Assembly (NCBI GenBank): GCA_029975525.1
Contig: JARKOX010000252.1
Span: 1 to 37,286 of the forward strand
Source of the DNA: Prolixibacteraceae bacterium
GTDB taxonomy: Bacteria > Bacteroidota > Bacteroidia > Bacteroidales > Prolixibacteraceae
Reading direction: 5' to 3'
DNA length: 37,286 nt
Each line of letters begins with the position of its first letter. The first letter of the stretch is position 1. Under the pieces are notes generated by a model. The model saw only the letters and a list, made by a program, of their open reading frames with translations. It was not told the origin of the DNA and made no database searches. Of the stretch, positions 17,611 through 25,519 are shown piece after piece. A program made the position numbers and the translations under genes.

Positions 17611-18027
17611 ATGATCAGCAACTTTATAACGGTATCGGTTCCGCAGTGGGGAATTTTTGCCGGACTCACGGTAATGATTTACGGATGGGTGGAGAAGAAA
17701 AAGGCCTTTGGACTGGTGGGGACAGGAATGCTGGTCCTGTTGGGACTGTTTGCCGCCTATGTGCTGGCGGCCGGGTTGCTGGTGCCGGAAGATTTTTTCA
17801 CGGCCGGCAGTGCGGCCGAAGATGAGGCGCCGCTCTCTCCCGACGAAATCCCGATCGAAGGGCGGCTGCTGCCGGTGTACTGGGGGCTGATAATCTGCGG
17901 GGGACTGGCGCTGGCGGCTTTTATCACCGAACTGCTCAACCGCCGTGGGGCCAACGTGCTGAAGACCATAACCGGCCTGCTGGCGCTGGCGCTCTTCTTC
18001 TTCATCCTGGGGGCGCTGCGGGCCTGA
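17611..18027 (+). CDS. Small four-helix membrane protein, function unknown
   Basis: A 138 aa protein with two pairs of predicted transmembrane helices (about residues 13-27, 36-57, 88-107 and 115-136). A short acidic, proline-containing loop (AAEDEAPLSPDEIPIEG) separates the pairs. No family was recognised. It starts with ATG at 17611 and diverges from the HAD gene. The strong hydrophobic pattern and codon use like its neighbours support a real gene. No terminator was found after it. Confidence 0.7.
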   Translation: MISNFITVSVPQWGIFAGLTVMIYGWVEKKKAFGLVGTGMLVLLGLFAAYVLAAGLLVPEDFFTAGSAAEDEAPLSPDEIPIEGRLLPVYWGLIICGGLALAAFITELLNRRGANVLKTITGLLALALFFFILGALRA

Positions 18028-18147
18028 AGAAAACAGAACCCCCGAAAACCTCCAAACGCCTGAAACCGCCCCTTTTATTGGTTTGCTGAAAACAGCGGCA
18101 AATCTCAGGGAAACTTCCTAAATTTAGACAGACCAAAATTACTGGGT

Positions 18148-18807
18148 ATGAAAAAGCCGCCGGTTATCACCGGGAAACTCCGGAAGAACATTGTCACCGT
18201 CCCTGAAATTACCGAAACCGCCACCGGAATTCGGGTATTCGGGCAACTGCTGAAGTCGTTCCTGTTCAGCACCGACGTGGCGATCATCCGCAACACCAAT
18301 GCCGATGCCATTATTGCCGTGTACCCGTTTACGCCGCAGCCGCTCATTTCCCACGCCCTGATCCTGGCTGCCGACAAGCCGATCTTTTGCGGGGTAGGCG
18401 GCGGCATCACCACCGGCGCCCGCGCTGTTGAACTGGCTATTGACGCCGAATTTCAGGGAGCGCTGGGAGTAGTGCTCAACAAACCCACGCCCAACGATCT
18501 GATCCGCCGCCTGAAAGAGAAGCTGGATATCCCGGTGGTGATCACCATTGTTTCGGAAAAAGATGACATCCGCGGACGAATAGAGGCGGGCGTAGATATT
18601 CTCAACGTTTCGGGAGCCGAACAAACAGCCGGCATCGTCAAAAAGATCCGCGACCTCGCGCCTGAAATTGCCGTGATTGCCACCGGCGGAAAAACCGACG
18701 AAACCATCCGGAATGTGATTGAAGCGGGCGCCAATGCAATTTCCATCACCCCGCCCACAACCAGCGAACTTTTCCGGGAAATTATGATCCGCTACCGTAA
18801 GGAATAA
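18148..18807 (+). CDS. TIM-barrel protein of the family often labelled hydrolase
   Basis: A 219 aa protein with repeating beta-strand/alpha-helix units: ADAIIAVYPFTPQPLIS, PIFCGVGGGITTGARAVELA, GALGVVLNKPTP, IPVVITIVSEKDDI, DILNVSGAEQT, EIAVIATGGKTDETIRN and ANAISITPPTTSELF. The glycine-rich IATGG and ITPPTT segments resemble phosphate-binding ends of TIM barrels such as KDPG-aldolase or ThiE-like folds. Similar proteins occur in Firmicutes and Bacteroidota as uncharacterised hydrolases; I do not know a tested function. It precedes the zinc-finger gene by 18 bp, so the two are probably co-transcribed. Confidence 0.75.
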   Translation: MKKPPVITGKLRKNIVTVPEITETATGIRVFGQLLKSFLFSTDVAIIRNTNADAIIAVYPFTPQPLISHALILAADKPIFCGVGGGITTGARAVELAIDAEFQGALGVVLNKPTPNDLIRRLKEKLDIPVVITIVSEKDDIRGRIEAGVDILNVSGAEQTAGIVKKIRDLAPEIAVIATGGKTDETIRNVIEAGANAISITPPTTSELFREIMIRYRKE

Positions 18808-18825
18808 ACGTTAACCCCAACAACC

Positions 18826-19185
18826 ATGTCTGAAAGAAAATGCCTGGAGTGCGGCGACACGCTGCGCGGACGTGCCGACCAGAAATTTTGCAGCGACCAG
18901 TGCCGGAACACCTACAACAACCGGCAACTGGGCGAAAGTAACCACACCATCCGCCACATCAACCGTATCCTGAAAAAGAACCACGCCATCCTGACCGTTC
19001 ATAACCAGTCGGGGAAAACCACCGTCAGCAAAACAGACCTGCTGAAAAGCGGTTTCAACTTCGGCTATTTCACCAACACCTTTCAGACCCGGAGCGGGCG
19101 GATCTATTTTTTCTGTTACGACCAGGGGTATTCCCTGCTCGACCACGACAAAATCATCCTCGTCCGCAAGCAGGATTACGTGTAA
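18826..19185 (+). CDS. Small zinc-finger protein, DUF2116-like N-terminus
   Basis: A 119 aa protein. The N-terminus has a four-cysteine zinc ribbon: CLECGDTLRGRADQKFC then SDQCRNTYNNR (residues about 5-32), the pattern of DUF2116-type zinc ribbons. The remainder is basic and lacks recognisable motifs; it includes LKSGFNFGYFTNTF and a C-terminal LVRKQDYV. It starts 18 bp after the TIM-barrel gene. A nucleic-acid or protein-binding role is possible but unproven. Confidence 0.75.
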   Translation: MSERKCLECGDTLRGRADQKFCSDQCRNTYNNRQLGESNHTIRHINRILKKNHAILTVHNQSGKTTVSKTDLLKSGFNFGYFTNTFQTRSGRIYFFCYDQGYSLLDHDKIILVRKQDYV

Positions 19186-19189
19186 ATCC

Positions 19190-19221
19190 AAAAAAAAGCC
19201 GGGACACTCACTGGCCCCGGC
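19190..19221 (-). terminator. Terminator of the hydrogenase operon
   Basis: On the minus strand a GCCGGG/CCCGGC 6 bp stem with a 12 nt loop is followed by eight T (the A run at 19190-19197 on the plus strand). It lies about 27 bp beyond the hydC stop and between convergent genes. Confidence 0.8.
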
Positions 19222-19247
19222 ACACTCAATTCCCTTTTCTACCTGAA

Positions 19248-19754
19248 TCAGGCTGACTTGGCTTCGTGCGGACAGCCTTCGTGGTATTCGGCAATAATAT
19301 CTTTTACCTGCTGGGGAGCCACGCGGCCAAAAACCTTGTCGCCCACCATCACCACCGGCGCCAATCCGCAGGCGCCCACACAGCGCAGGCAACTGAGCGA
19401 AAAACGGCCGTCGGGGGTGGTTTGCCCCACCTCAACCTTCAGCTGCCGTTTAAACTCATTAAGCACCTGCTCGGCGCCGCGGACATAACAGGCCGTTCCC
19501 ATGCAGATGGAAATCGGATATTCGCCCTGCGGAATCATGGTGAAAAAACTGTAAAAGGTAACCACCCCGTACACTTTGGCCACCGACATGTTCAACTCAA
19601 GGGCAATCACCTCCTGAACTTCTGCCGGCAGATACCCCAGTTTCTCCTGCACATTGTGCAACACGTTGATGAGTTCCCCCTCTTTGTTGTCGTATTTTTT
19701 GCAGATCTCCCGGATGGTCTGAACGGTTGAGTCTGCTAACTTTATTTTTGGCAT
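19248..19754 (-). CDS. hydC: [FeFe]-hydrogenase subunit HydC (NuoE-like, [2Fe-2S])
   Basis: Small electron-transfer subunit of a trimeric NAD(H)/ferredoxin-linked hydrogenase. It is 168 aa from the ATG at 19754 (a TTG five codons upstream is not needed). The N-terminal helical region (KYDNKEGELINVLHNVQEKLGYLP) and VYGVVTFYSFF are NuoE hallmarks. The thioredoxin-like [2Fe-2S] ligands are Cys84, Cys89, Cys125 and Cys129 (CMGTACY, CVGACG). It is the last gene of the operon, before the terminator; in many bacteria hydC comes before hydB and hydA. Confidence 0.93.
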   Translation of the reverse strand: MPKIKLADSTVQTIREICKKYDNKEGELINVLHNVQEKLGYLPAEVQEVIALELNMSVAKVYGVVTFYSFFTMIPQGEYPISICMGTACYVRGAEQVLNEFKRQLKVEVGQTTPDGRFSLSCLRCVGACGLAPVVMVGDKVFGRVAPQQVKDIIAEYHEGCPHEAKSA

Positions 19755-19802
19755 AATCTGAATTTTCAAAAATTGAACTTCACTTCTGTTTCCGACAGTC
19801 GG

Positions 19803-21557
19803 CTACTTGGTCCTGTCAAAATATTCGGTATGCAACAGGTGGTGCGACTTTTCGCTCAGCGGAGCGCCCAAAAACTCGGCATACAGCTTTTTGATGTACG
19901 GATTTTCGTGCGATTTCCGGATCGTTTTGTTGCTGTCTTCGCGGTAAATGGCCTGCTGCCGTTTAACCAGGATTTCTGAATTTCCGTGGTGATAAGGCTG
20001 TCCGCCGCCGCCGATACATCCGCCGGGACACGACATGATCTCAATGGCATGAAAACGGCTTTTCCCCGACCGGACATCTTCGAGCAACCGGCGGGCATTG
20101 CCCAGCCCGTGAGCAATCCCGATATTGAGGGGCAGCCCGTTGAAATCGATGGTGGCATGGCGCAGCCCCTCCATTCCGCGTAACTCGTGGAAGTCGATCC
20201 GCGGCAGCTCTTTGCCGGTGTAAACTTCATACGCGGTGCGGACGGCTGCTTCGATCACCCCGCCGGTAGTCCCGAAAATAACCCCGGCGCCGGTCGATTC
20301 TCCGAGCGGCTTGTCGAACTCTTCGTTGGGAAGGGCGCGAAACTCGATATTCGAAATTTTGATGAGGGCAGCCAGCTCGCGTGTGGTGATGGCATAATCC
20401 ACGTCGGGATTGTTGTTAACCGAAAACTCATCGCGGCCGCGTTCATATTTTTTGGCAACACACGGCATGATGGAAACCACTACCAGGTCTTCGCGGCGAA
20501 CCCCCAGCTGCTGGGCAAAATAGGATTTGGCGATCGAACCGAACATCTGTTGCGGCGACCGGGCGGTAGAGGGAACATCTTTCAGATCGGGAAACTGGTG
20601 TTCGAAAAACTTCACCCACGCCGGGCAGCACGAGGTCAGGATCGGCAGTTTCACGTTCGGATCACCCTGCAGGTGCCTGGTCAGCCGGTTCAGCAACTCA
20701 GCCCCTTCCTCCATGATGGTGAGGTCGGCAGCAAAATCGGTATCAAAAACATAGTCGAAGCCCAACCGCCGGAGGGCGGCGACCAGTTTTCCGGTGACCA
20801 GCGTGCCGGCCTCCATCCCGAACTCTTCGCCCAATGCGGCGCGCACCGCCGGCGCAGTCTGAACAATCACTGTCTTGGAAGGATCGGAAAGGGCGCGGAT
20901 AACCGCTCCGGTTTCATCCACTTCGGTAAGCGCCCCGGTGGGACAAACGGCCACGCACTGCCCACAGTAGGTACACACCGAGTGGTCGAGGTTCATTTCG
21001 AAAGCGGGCGCCACCACCGAGTTGAACCCCCGGTTGATGGCCGAAAGTACGCCAACCGTCTGCACCTCGTTACACATCATCTCGCAGCGGCGGCACATGA
21101 TACATTTGTCGATATCGCGGATAATGGCCGGCGAGGTATCTTTCCGGTAAGAGGACTGCTCGCCCTTGTAGTGGATTTCACGAATTCCCATGCGGTGGGC
21201 CATATTTTGCAGGTCGCAGTTACCCGATTTGGGGCAAACCAGACAGTCGGCAGGATGATCGCTCAGGATAAGCTCCATCACCGTCCGGCGGGCATTGATC
21301 GCACGGATGCTGTGGGTATTGACCTCCATCCCTTCGGTTGCCTCGGTGCAGCAGGCCGGAGCCAGGTTGCGGCGGCCTTTTACCTCCACCACACACACCC
21401 GGCAGCCTCCGGGGCGATTTTCAATATTGAGGTCTTCCAGTTTCATGTAGCAGAGGGTCGGAATATGTATCCCGATGCTCGTGGCTGCTTCCAGTACCGT
21501 GGTCCCTTTTTTAACCACTACCGGTTTGTTATCGATGGTCAGATTGATAATTTCCAT
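19803..21557 (-). CDS. hydA: Catalytic [FeFe]-hydrogenase HydA (bifurcating, group A3-like)
   Basis: Catalytic subunit that makes or oxidises H2 at the H-cluster. It is 584 aa. Domain order: N-terminal [2Fe-2S] ferredoxin (Cys36, 52, 55, 69); His-Cys [4Fe-4S] (His101, Cys105, 108, 114); two [4Fe-4S] clusters (Cys152/155/158/162 and Cys195/198/201/205); H-cluster domain. H-cluster motifs are canonical: TSCCPAW at 308-314 with proton-transfer Cys310, MPCVAKKYE at 364-372, and EIMSCPGGCIGGGGQP with Cys510 and Cys514. A small-subunit-like C-terminus follows. The adjoining NuoF-like and NuoE-like genes place it with the HydABC electron-bifurcating type. The HydEFG maturases are not in this window. 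Confidence 0.97.
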   Translation of the reverse strand: MEIINLTIDNKPVVVKKGTTVLEAATSIGIHIPTLCYMKLEDLNIENRPGGCRVCVVEVKGRRNLAPACCTEATEGMEVNTHSIRAINARRTVMELILSDHPADCLVCPKSGNCDLQNMAHRMGIREIHYKGEQSSYRKDTSPAIIRDIDKCIMCRRCEMMCNEVQTVGVLSAINRGFNSVVAPAFEMNLDHSVCTYCGQCVAVCPTGALTEVDETGAVIRALSDPSKTVIVQTAPAVRAALGEEFGMEAGTLVTGKLVAALRRLGFDYVFDTDFAADLTIMEEGAELLNRLTRHLQGDPNVKLPILTSCCPAWVKFFEHQFPDLKDVPSTARSPQQMFGSIAKSYFAQQLGVRREDLVVVSIMPCVAKKYERGRDEFSVNNNPDVDYAITTRELAALIKISNIEFRALPNEEFDKPLGESTGAGVIFGTTGGVIEAAVRTAYEVYTGKELPRIDFHELRGMEGLRHATIDFNGLPLNIGIAHGLGNARRLLEDVRSGKSRFHAIEIMSCPGGCIGGGGQPYHHGNSEILVKRQQAIYREDSNKTIRKSHENPYIKKLYAEFLGAPLSEKSHHLLHTEYFDRTK

Positions 21558-21575
21558 AGAATCGAATCATTGAGG

Positions 21576-23369
21576 TTAGGCCAGTTCGATGGCATCGAAT
21601 TTACATTTCTCGAAACAGATTCCGCATTTGATACACAGGGCCTGGTCGATAAAGTGCGGGGCCCGCCGTTCGCCGGTGATGGCTCCTACCGGGCAGGTTC
21701 GGAAACAGAGGGTACAGCCGGTACATTTATCTTCCACCACCACATATTTGAGCAGCGCCTTGCACTTGCCGGCCGGGCAGCGCCCCTGTTTGATATGGGC
21801 CAGGTATTCATCCTCGAAATGGGCCAGGGTGGAAAGCACCGGATTGGGCGACGACTGCCCCAGTCCGCACAGCGAAGCATCTTTAATCACGTGGCTCAGC
21901 ATCCGCAGCTTGTCGATATCTTCTTCCTTACCGTTTCCGGCGGTGATCTTCTCCAGGATCTCAAACAGCCTTTTATTGCCGATACGGCAGGGTGTACACT
22001 TTCCACACGACTCTTCGAGGGTAAATTCAAGATAATATTTGGCGATGGCGACCATACAATCGTCTTCGTCCATCACGATCATTCCGCCAGATCCCATCAT
22101 GGTGCCGGCAGCCTGCAGGTTTTCGTAATCGATGGGGGTGTCGAGCGATGCGGTAGTCAGCATCCCGCCCGAAGGCCCGCCGGTTTGAACCGACTTAAAC
22201 TTTTTTCCGCCTTTGATACCGCCGCCGATGTCGAAGACCACTTCGCGCAGGGTTGTTCCCATCGGCACTTCAATCAATCCCACGTTGTTGATCTTTCCGG
22301 CCAGGGCAAACACCTTGGTTCCCTTCGACTTTTCGGTGCCGATGGCTGAAAACCATGCGGCCCCCTTGTTGATAATCACCGGGATGTTGGCAAATGTTTC
22401 GACATTATTTACGTTGGTGGGTTTTCCCAGGTAGCCCGATTCAGCCGGGAATGGCGGTTTGACGGTAGGTTCGCCGCGCGATCCTTCCATCGAATGGATC
22501 AGTGCGGTCTCTTCGCCGCACACAAATGCGCCGGCGCCGTACCGCAACTCAATATCGAAACCAAAGGTAGAGCCCAGGATATTCCGGCCTAACAGACCGT
22601 AGGCACGGGCCTGGTCCAGCGCAACTTTCAGCCGCTGAATCGCCAGCGGATATTCGGCCCGGATGTAAACCAGCCCCTTGTCGGCGCCAATACAATACCC
22701 GCAGATGGTCATGGCTTCGATCACCGAGTGGGGGTCACCTTCGAGGATGGAACGGTCCATAAACGCGCCGGGGTCGCCCTCGTCGGCATTACACACCACA
22801 TACTTCTGGTCGGCCACCGATCGGGAGGTGATCTCCCACTTCAGGCCGGTAGGAAACCCCGCGCCTCCGCGTCCGCGAAGCCCCGATTTTTTGATTTCGT
22901 CGATCACGCCTTCGGGAGTCATTTCGCTGAGGCATCTCCCCAACGCCAGGTAGCCGTCGCGCGCAATGTACTCTTCAATATTTTCAGGATCGATAAAGCC
23001 GCAGTTTCTCAGGGCGATACGAATCTGTTTTTTGTAAAAATCCATCCCTTTCGAGTCGTGAATCACCTCGTGGGAATGGGGATCCCGGTAGAGCAACCGT
23101 TCGACCTGCCGCCCCTTGACAAGGTGTTCGCGGATGATTTCATCCACATCGGCAGGTGTGACGTGCACATAAAAGGTGTTGTCGGGAAGCACTTTGATAA
23201 TTGGCCCCTTTTCGCAAAAGCCGAAACAGCCGGTGGTTACCACCTGCACCTCATCTTCCAGCAGGTATTCGCCCAGCAGGTCGTTGAAGACGTTACGGAT
23301 CTCCTCGCTTTCTGAAGCCTTGCAACCGGTGCCCCCGCAAATGAGAATTTGCATATTATAGTCGGACAT
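21576..23369 (-). CDS. hydB: Hydrogenase flavoprotein subunit HydB (NuoF-like)
   Basis: NAD(P)H- and FMN-binding subunit of the trimeric hydrogenase, where electron bifurcation is thought to occur. It is 597 aa. Layout: N-terminal thioredoxin-like [2Fe-2S] domain (Cys11, 16, 48, 52); FMN/NADH-binding core with GLRGRGGAGFPTGLKWE (about 163-179) and CNADEGDPGAFMDR; SLBB region; [4Fe-4S] site ESCGKCTPCRIG (Cys455, 458, 461) plus Cys501; two C-terminal [4Fe-4S] clusters (Cys549/552/555/559 and Cys579/582/585/589). A CPAGKC segment near 531-536 is a further possible metal site. It lies 18 bp before hydA. Confidence 0.96.
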   Translation of the reverse strand: MSDYNMQILICGGTGCKASESEEIRNVFNDLLGEYLLEDEVQVVTTGCFGFCEKGPIIKVLPDNTFYVHVTPADVDEIIREHLVKGRQVERLLYRDPHSHEVIHDSKGMDFYKKQIRIALRNCGFIDPENIEEYIARDGYLALGRCLSEMTPEGVIDEIKKSGLRGRGGAGFPTGLKWEITSRSVADQKYVVCNADEGDPGAFMDRSILEGDPHSVIEAMTICGYCIGADKGLVYIRAEYPLAIQRLKVALDQARAYGLLGRNILGSTFGFDIELRYGAGAFVCGEETALIHSMEGSRGEPTVKPPFPAESGYLGKPTNVNNVETFANIPVIINKGAAWFSAIGTEKSKGTKVFALAGKINNVGLIEVPMGTTLREVVFDIGGGIKGGKKFKSVQTGGPSGGMLTTASLDTPIDYENLQAAGTMMGSGGMIVMDEDDCMVAIAKYYLEFTLEESCGKCTPCRIGNKRLFEILEKITAGNGKEEDIDKLRMLSHVIKDASLCGLGQSSPNPVLSTLAHFEDEYLAHIKQGRCPAGKCKALLKYVVVEDKCTGCTLCFRTCPVGAITGERRAPHFIDQALCIKCGICFEKCKFDAIELA

Positions 23370-23392
23370 AGCAGATATTTTAGGTTGAAGGA

Positions 23393-23788
23393 TTATTCGT
23401 CGATGGTTTTAAAATTTACGGGGATCATCCCGTCGATCAACTCGCCTTTGATGATGTAGCGGTCGATGATTTCGCGCGCTCTTTCGCGGTTGACATGCCC
23501 GAAAATAACCGGTTGCCTGCCCGGAAGGGTGACCTCAACGGTCGGTTCGGCGTAACAATACCCCATGCAGCCGGTTTGGGTAATCACCGCGTCGATGGCC
23601 TGGTGTTCGGTCTCTTCGATCAGAAAGCTCATGGTCTCCTTGGCGCCCGAGGCGATCCCGCAAGTAGCCATTCCCACCCTGATTTGCACCAGTTTTTCGG
23701 CAGAAGCGCTCTGTTCCCTGAGTTTGATCTTCGACTGTACCTGTTCCTTGATGCGTTTCAGGTCAGCCAGCGAGGTTATTTTTTCCAT
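23393..23788 (-). CDS. HndB-like [2Fe-2S] thioredoxin-fold protein
   Basis: A 131 aa protein resembling the B subunit of NADP-reducing hydrogenases (HndB) and the small protein in the Thermotoga hyd operon. An N-terminal helix (about 3-30) precedes the ferredoxin fold with MATCGIASGAKE and TGCMGYCYAEPTVEV. Visible cysteines are Cys43, Cys74 and Cys78; the fourth usual ligand position is not Cys, so cluster binding could be altered. The gene sits 23 bp before hydB. Probably an accessory electron carrier or a structural partner of the complex. Confidence 0.85.
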   Translation of the reverse strand: MEKITSLADLKRIKEQVQSKIKLREQSASAEKLVQIRVGMATCGIASGAKETMSFLIEETEHQAIDAVITQTGCMGYCYAEPTVEVTLPGRQPVIFGHVNRERAREIIDRYIIKGELIDGMIPVNFKTIDE

Positions 23789-23849
23789 GCTTTTTGGTTT
23801 TTATTTTAGCGTTTTTCAAGTTTAAAAATTCAATTGAAATTTGTCCGGA

Positions 23850-24398
23850 TCACCGTGTTGCGCCGATGGCCTCAAGGTTATTTTGTATCAGTTCGGCCAC
23901 GGCGCGCCTCACCTCTCCTACCGCCAGGGAAACCTCCCCGAGCGTCTCTGCCAGTTCGGCCGTATCGATCGAAAAGCTGCCGGAGCCGGTGGTGTGACGG
24001 TAACAAAACCGCACCTTGTCGTGCCCGATGGCTGCCAGCAGAAAAACTTCGGCAAGATCCCCGGGAGCCGGCCGGTCGAGATGGTCGAACTGAAAAGTTG
24101 CCTGCACCGTGGTGCCTTTTCCCGGCGCTGAAAAAAGCTGCAACCCGCCGCCGGCCTGCTCGGCATTCTGCTTCAGCAGCGACAGCCCCAGCCCTACTTT
24201 CCGGGTTTTGCGCGATGTAAAGAACGGATTGGTGGCCTGCTTCAGCACTTCGGGCGACATCCCGGCGCCGTTATCCTGAATCTCCACGACATAAAGGTTA
24301 CGTTTTCTATCTTCAACTACTATGATTTCAATCAAGTTAGCGCCTGCTCTTGTCGAATTTTGAACAATGTCGAGAATATGATCGGCAATGGTTTTCAT
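23850..24398 (-). CDS. GHKL-type ATP-binding protein of the hydrogenase operon
   Basis: A 182 aa protein made mostly of a histidine-kinase-like ATPase domain without an H-box or sensor. N-box: HILDIVQNSTRAGAN (Asn14). G1: QDNGAGMS (Asp42). F-box: TNPFFTSR. G2: KVGLGLSLL. A C-terminal part (about 112-182) has no recognised motif. Similar proteins are found in clostridial and Thermotoga-type hydrogenase operons. It could be a protein kinase or ATP-dependent switch for a partner here; its phospho-acceptor is unknown. The start overlaps the PHP gene stop by 4 bp. Confidence 0.85.
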   Translation of the reverse strand: MKTIADHILDIVQNSTRAGANLIEIIVVEDRKRNLYVVEIQDNGAGMSPEVLKQATNPFFTSRKTRKVGLGLSLLKQNAEQAGGGLQLFSAPGKGTTVQATFQFDHLDRPAPGDLAEVFLLAAIGHDKVRFCYRHTTGSGSFSIDTAELAETLGEVSLAVGEVRRAVAELIQNNLEAIGATR

Positions 24399-25150
24399 CG
24401 GTTTTCTTTTGGTTGGGGCATCACTTTCCGGCCGTCGCGCCCCAGCAAAGCCAGCCTGATTTCCGCAAACGACAAGTCATGCATGTAAAACAGCGAACAG
24501 GCCGCCCCGATATCCTGCGGATAGTGGGCGTCGGAACTGGCGGTCAGCGTCACCGCTTCCGCAATCCCGAACCGCTGCCGGGCACTCTCCTCACTCACAA
24601 ACCGCGTAATTTCAAGCGCTTCAAAGTGCAGGCCGGGCGGAATAAACCCCAGCTGGCTGAAGATGCTGTTTACACTGCGGTCGATGTGGGCCGGAATAAA
24701 AAGGCCTCCCAGCCGGTGCACCTCCTGCTCAACCTCCCCGATCCCTGCCCGCAGACCAGTAATCAGCAACCGTTCCTCCAACTCCAGGATGTTGTCGCTG
24801 GCATCCACCAGCGCCTGGTAGCCAAAACGTCCTTCGGAATTAGGGATAACGGGCAGTTGCTCGTCGAGGAAATGCTGAAAAAGCAACCGCCGCTCTTCGT
24901 CGGGCAAGAAGGCCAGGCAGTGCACCTCCTCGCGGGTGGTCACTTCGGCGCCCGTCAGCACGGCAATGCCGCGTTGGTGTGCCAGCTGGCGCACCACTTC
25001 AGCCTGCCGGGTGCTGTTGTGGTCGGTAATTCCGATCAGGTCCAGCTTCTTCCGGGCCGCCTCTTCCACAATGTTGCGCGGACTCATCTCCAGGTCGCCG
25101 CAGGGCGACAAAACCGTATGGATATGCAAATCGGCCCTGAAAACTTTCAT
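24395..25150 (-). CDS. PHP-domain phosphoesterase of the hydrogenase operon
   Basis: A 251 aa PHP-family metallo-phosphoesterase. Expected metal ligands are visible: DLHIHTVLSPC (His9, His11), GITDHNS (Asp43, His44), GAEVT (Glu69), PAHIDR (His155) and SSDAHYP (Asp207, His209). The set looks complete, so it is probably active; the substrate is unknown. It could dephosphorylate a small molecule or a protein of this signalling operon. It lies 9 bp after a DRTGG gene and overlaps the GHKL ATPase gene by 4 bp. Confidence 0.88.
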   Translation of the reverse strand: MKVFRADLHIHTVLSPCGDLEMSPRNIVEEAARKKLDLIGITDHNSTRQAEVVRQLAHQRGIAVLTGAEVTTREEVHCLAFLPDEERRLLFQHFLDEQLPVIPNSEGRFGYQALVDASDNILELEERLLITGLRAGIGEVEQEVHRLGGLFIPAHIDRSVNSIFSQLGFIPPGLHFEALEITRFVSEESARQRFGIAEAVTLTASSDAHYPQDIGAACSLFYMHDLSFAEIRLALLGRDGRKVMPQPKENR

Positions 25151-25159
25151 ACCTGTCCC

Positions 25160-25519
25160 TCAAACTGCCGGCGGCAAAATCTCTTCCGGACAGAGTAACC
25201 GGTAAAGTTTGCCGGCGATTTCAAACGTCGACAACGAGGTTCCGAGTACCGGAATCCCTTCGTTATTGCTGTGCTCCAGCATACGCTCTTCGGGACGAAA
25301 CCCCTTCACCAGGATGACGGCTGCCAGATCTTTCAGCGAAGCGATGGCCACCACATTCTGGTGGGTTTGCAAGGTAATCCACACCTGATTTTCGCGGGAA
25401 AACCCCATCACGTCACTCAGCAGATCGGAGACATAACCGCCTTCCACTTCCCTGTCGAGGCCGCTTTCTCCTGAAAAAACAGTCAGCTGAAACTCTTTTA
25501 CCAAATCAGAAACCTTCAT
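25160..25519 (-). CDS. DRTGG-domain protein (second copy)
   Basis: About 119 aa from the ATG at 25519, which overlaps the end of the hydrogenase-like gene by 14 bp. A longer in-frame start at 25552 is less like the family. Nearly the whole protein is one DRTGG-type domain (MKVSDLVKEFQLTVFSGESG, then GGYVSDLLSDVMGFS, then AAVILVKGFRPEERMLEHSNNEGIPVLGTSLSTFEIAGKLYRLL). DRTGG domains are small regulatory modules also found next to CBS domains and in phosphotransacetylases. A paralogue is encoded at 27328-27672. A ligand-sensing role is inferred. Confidence 0.82.
   Translation of the reverse strand: MKVSDLVKEFQLTVFSGESGLDREVEGGYVSDLLSDVMGFSRENQVWITLQTHQNVVAIASLKDLAAVILVKGFRPEERMLEHSNNEGIPVLGTSLSTFEIAGKLYRLLCPEEILPPAV

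Noticed and set aside
20187-22349. 720-codon plus-strand frame opposite hydA and hydB
   Set aside because: Antisense of clear hydrogenase subunits whose cluster motifs are intact.
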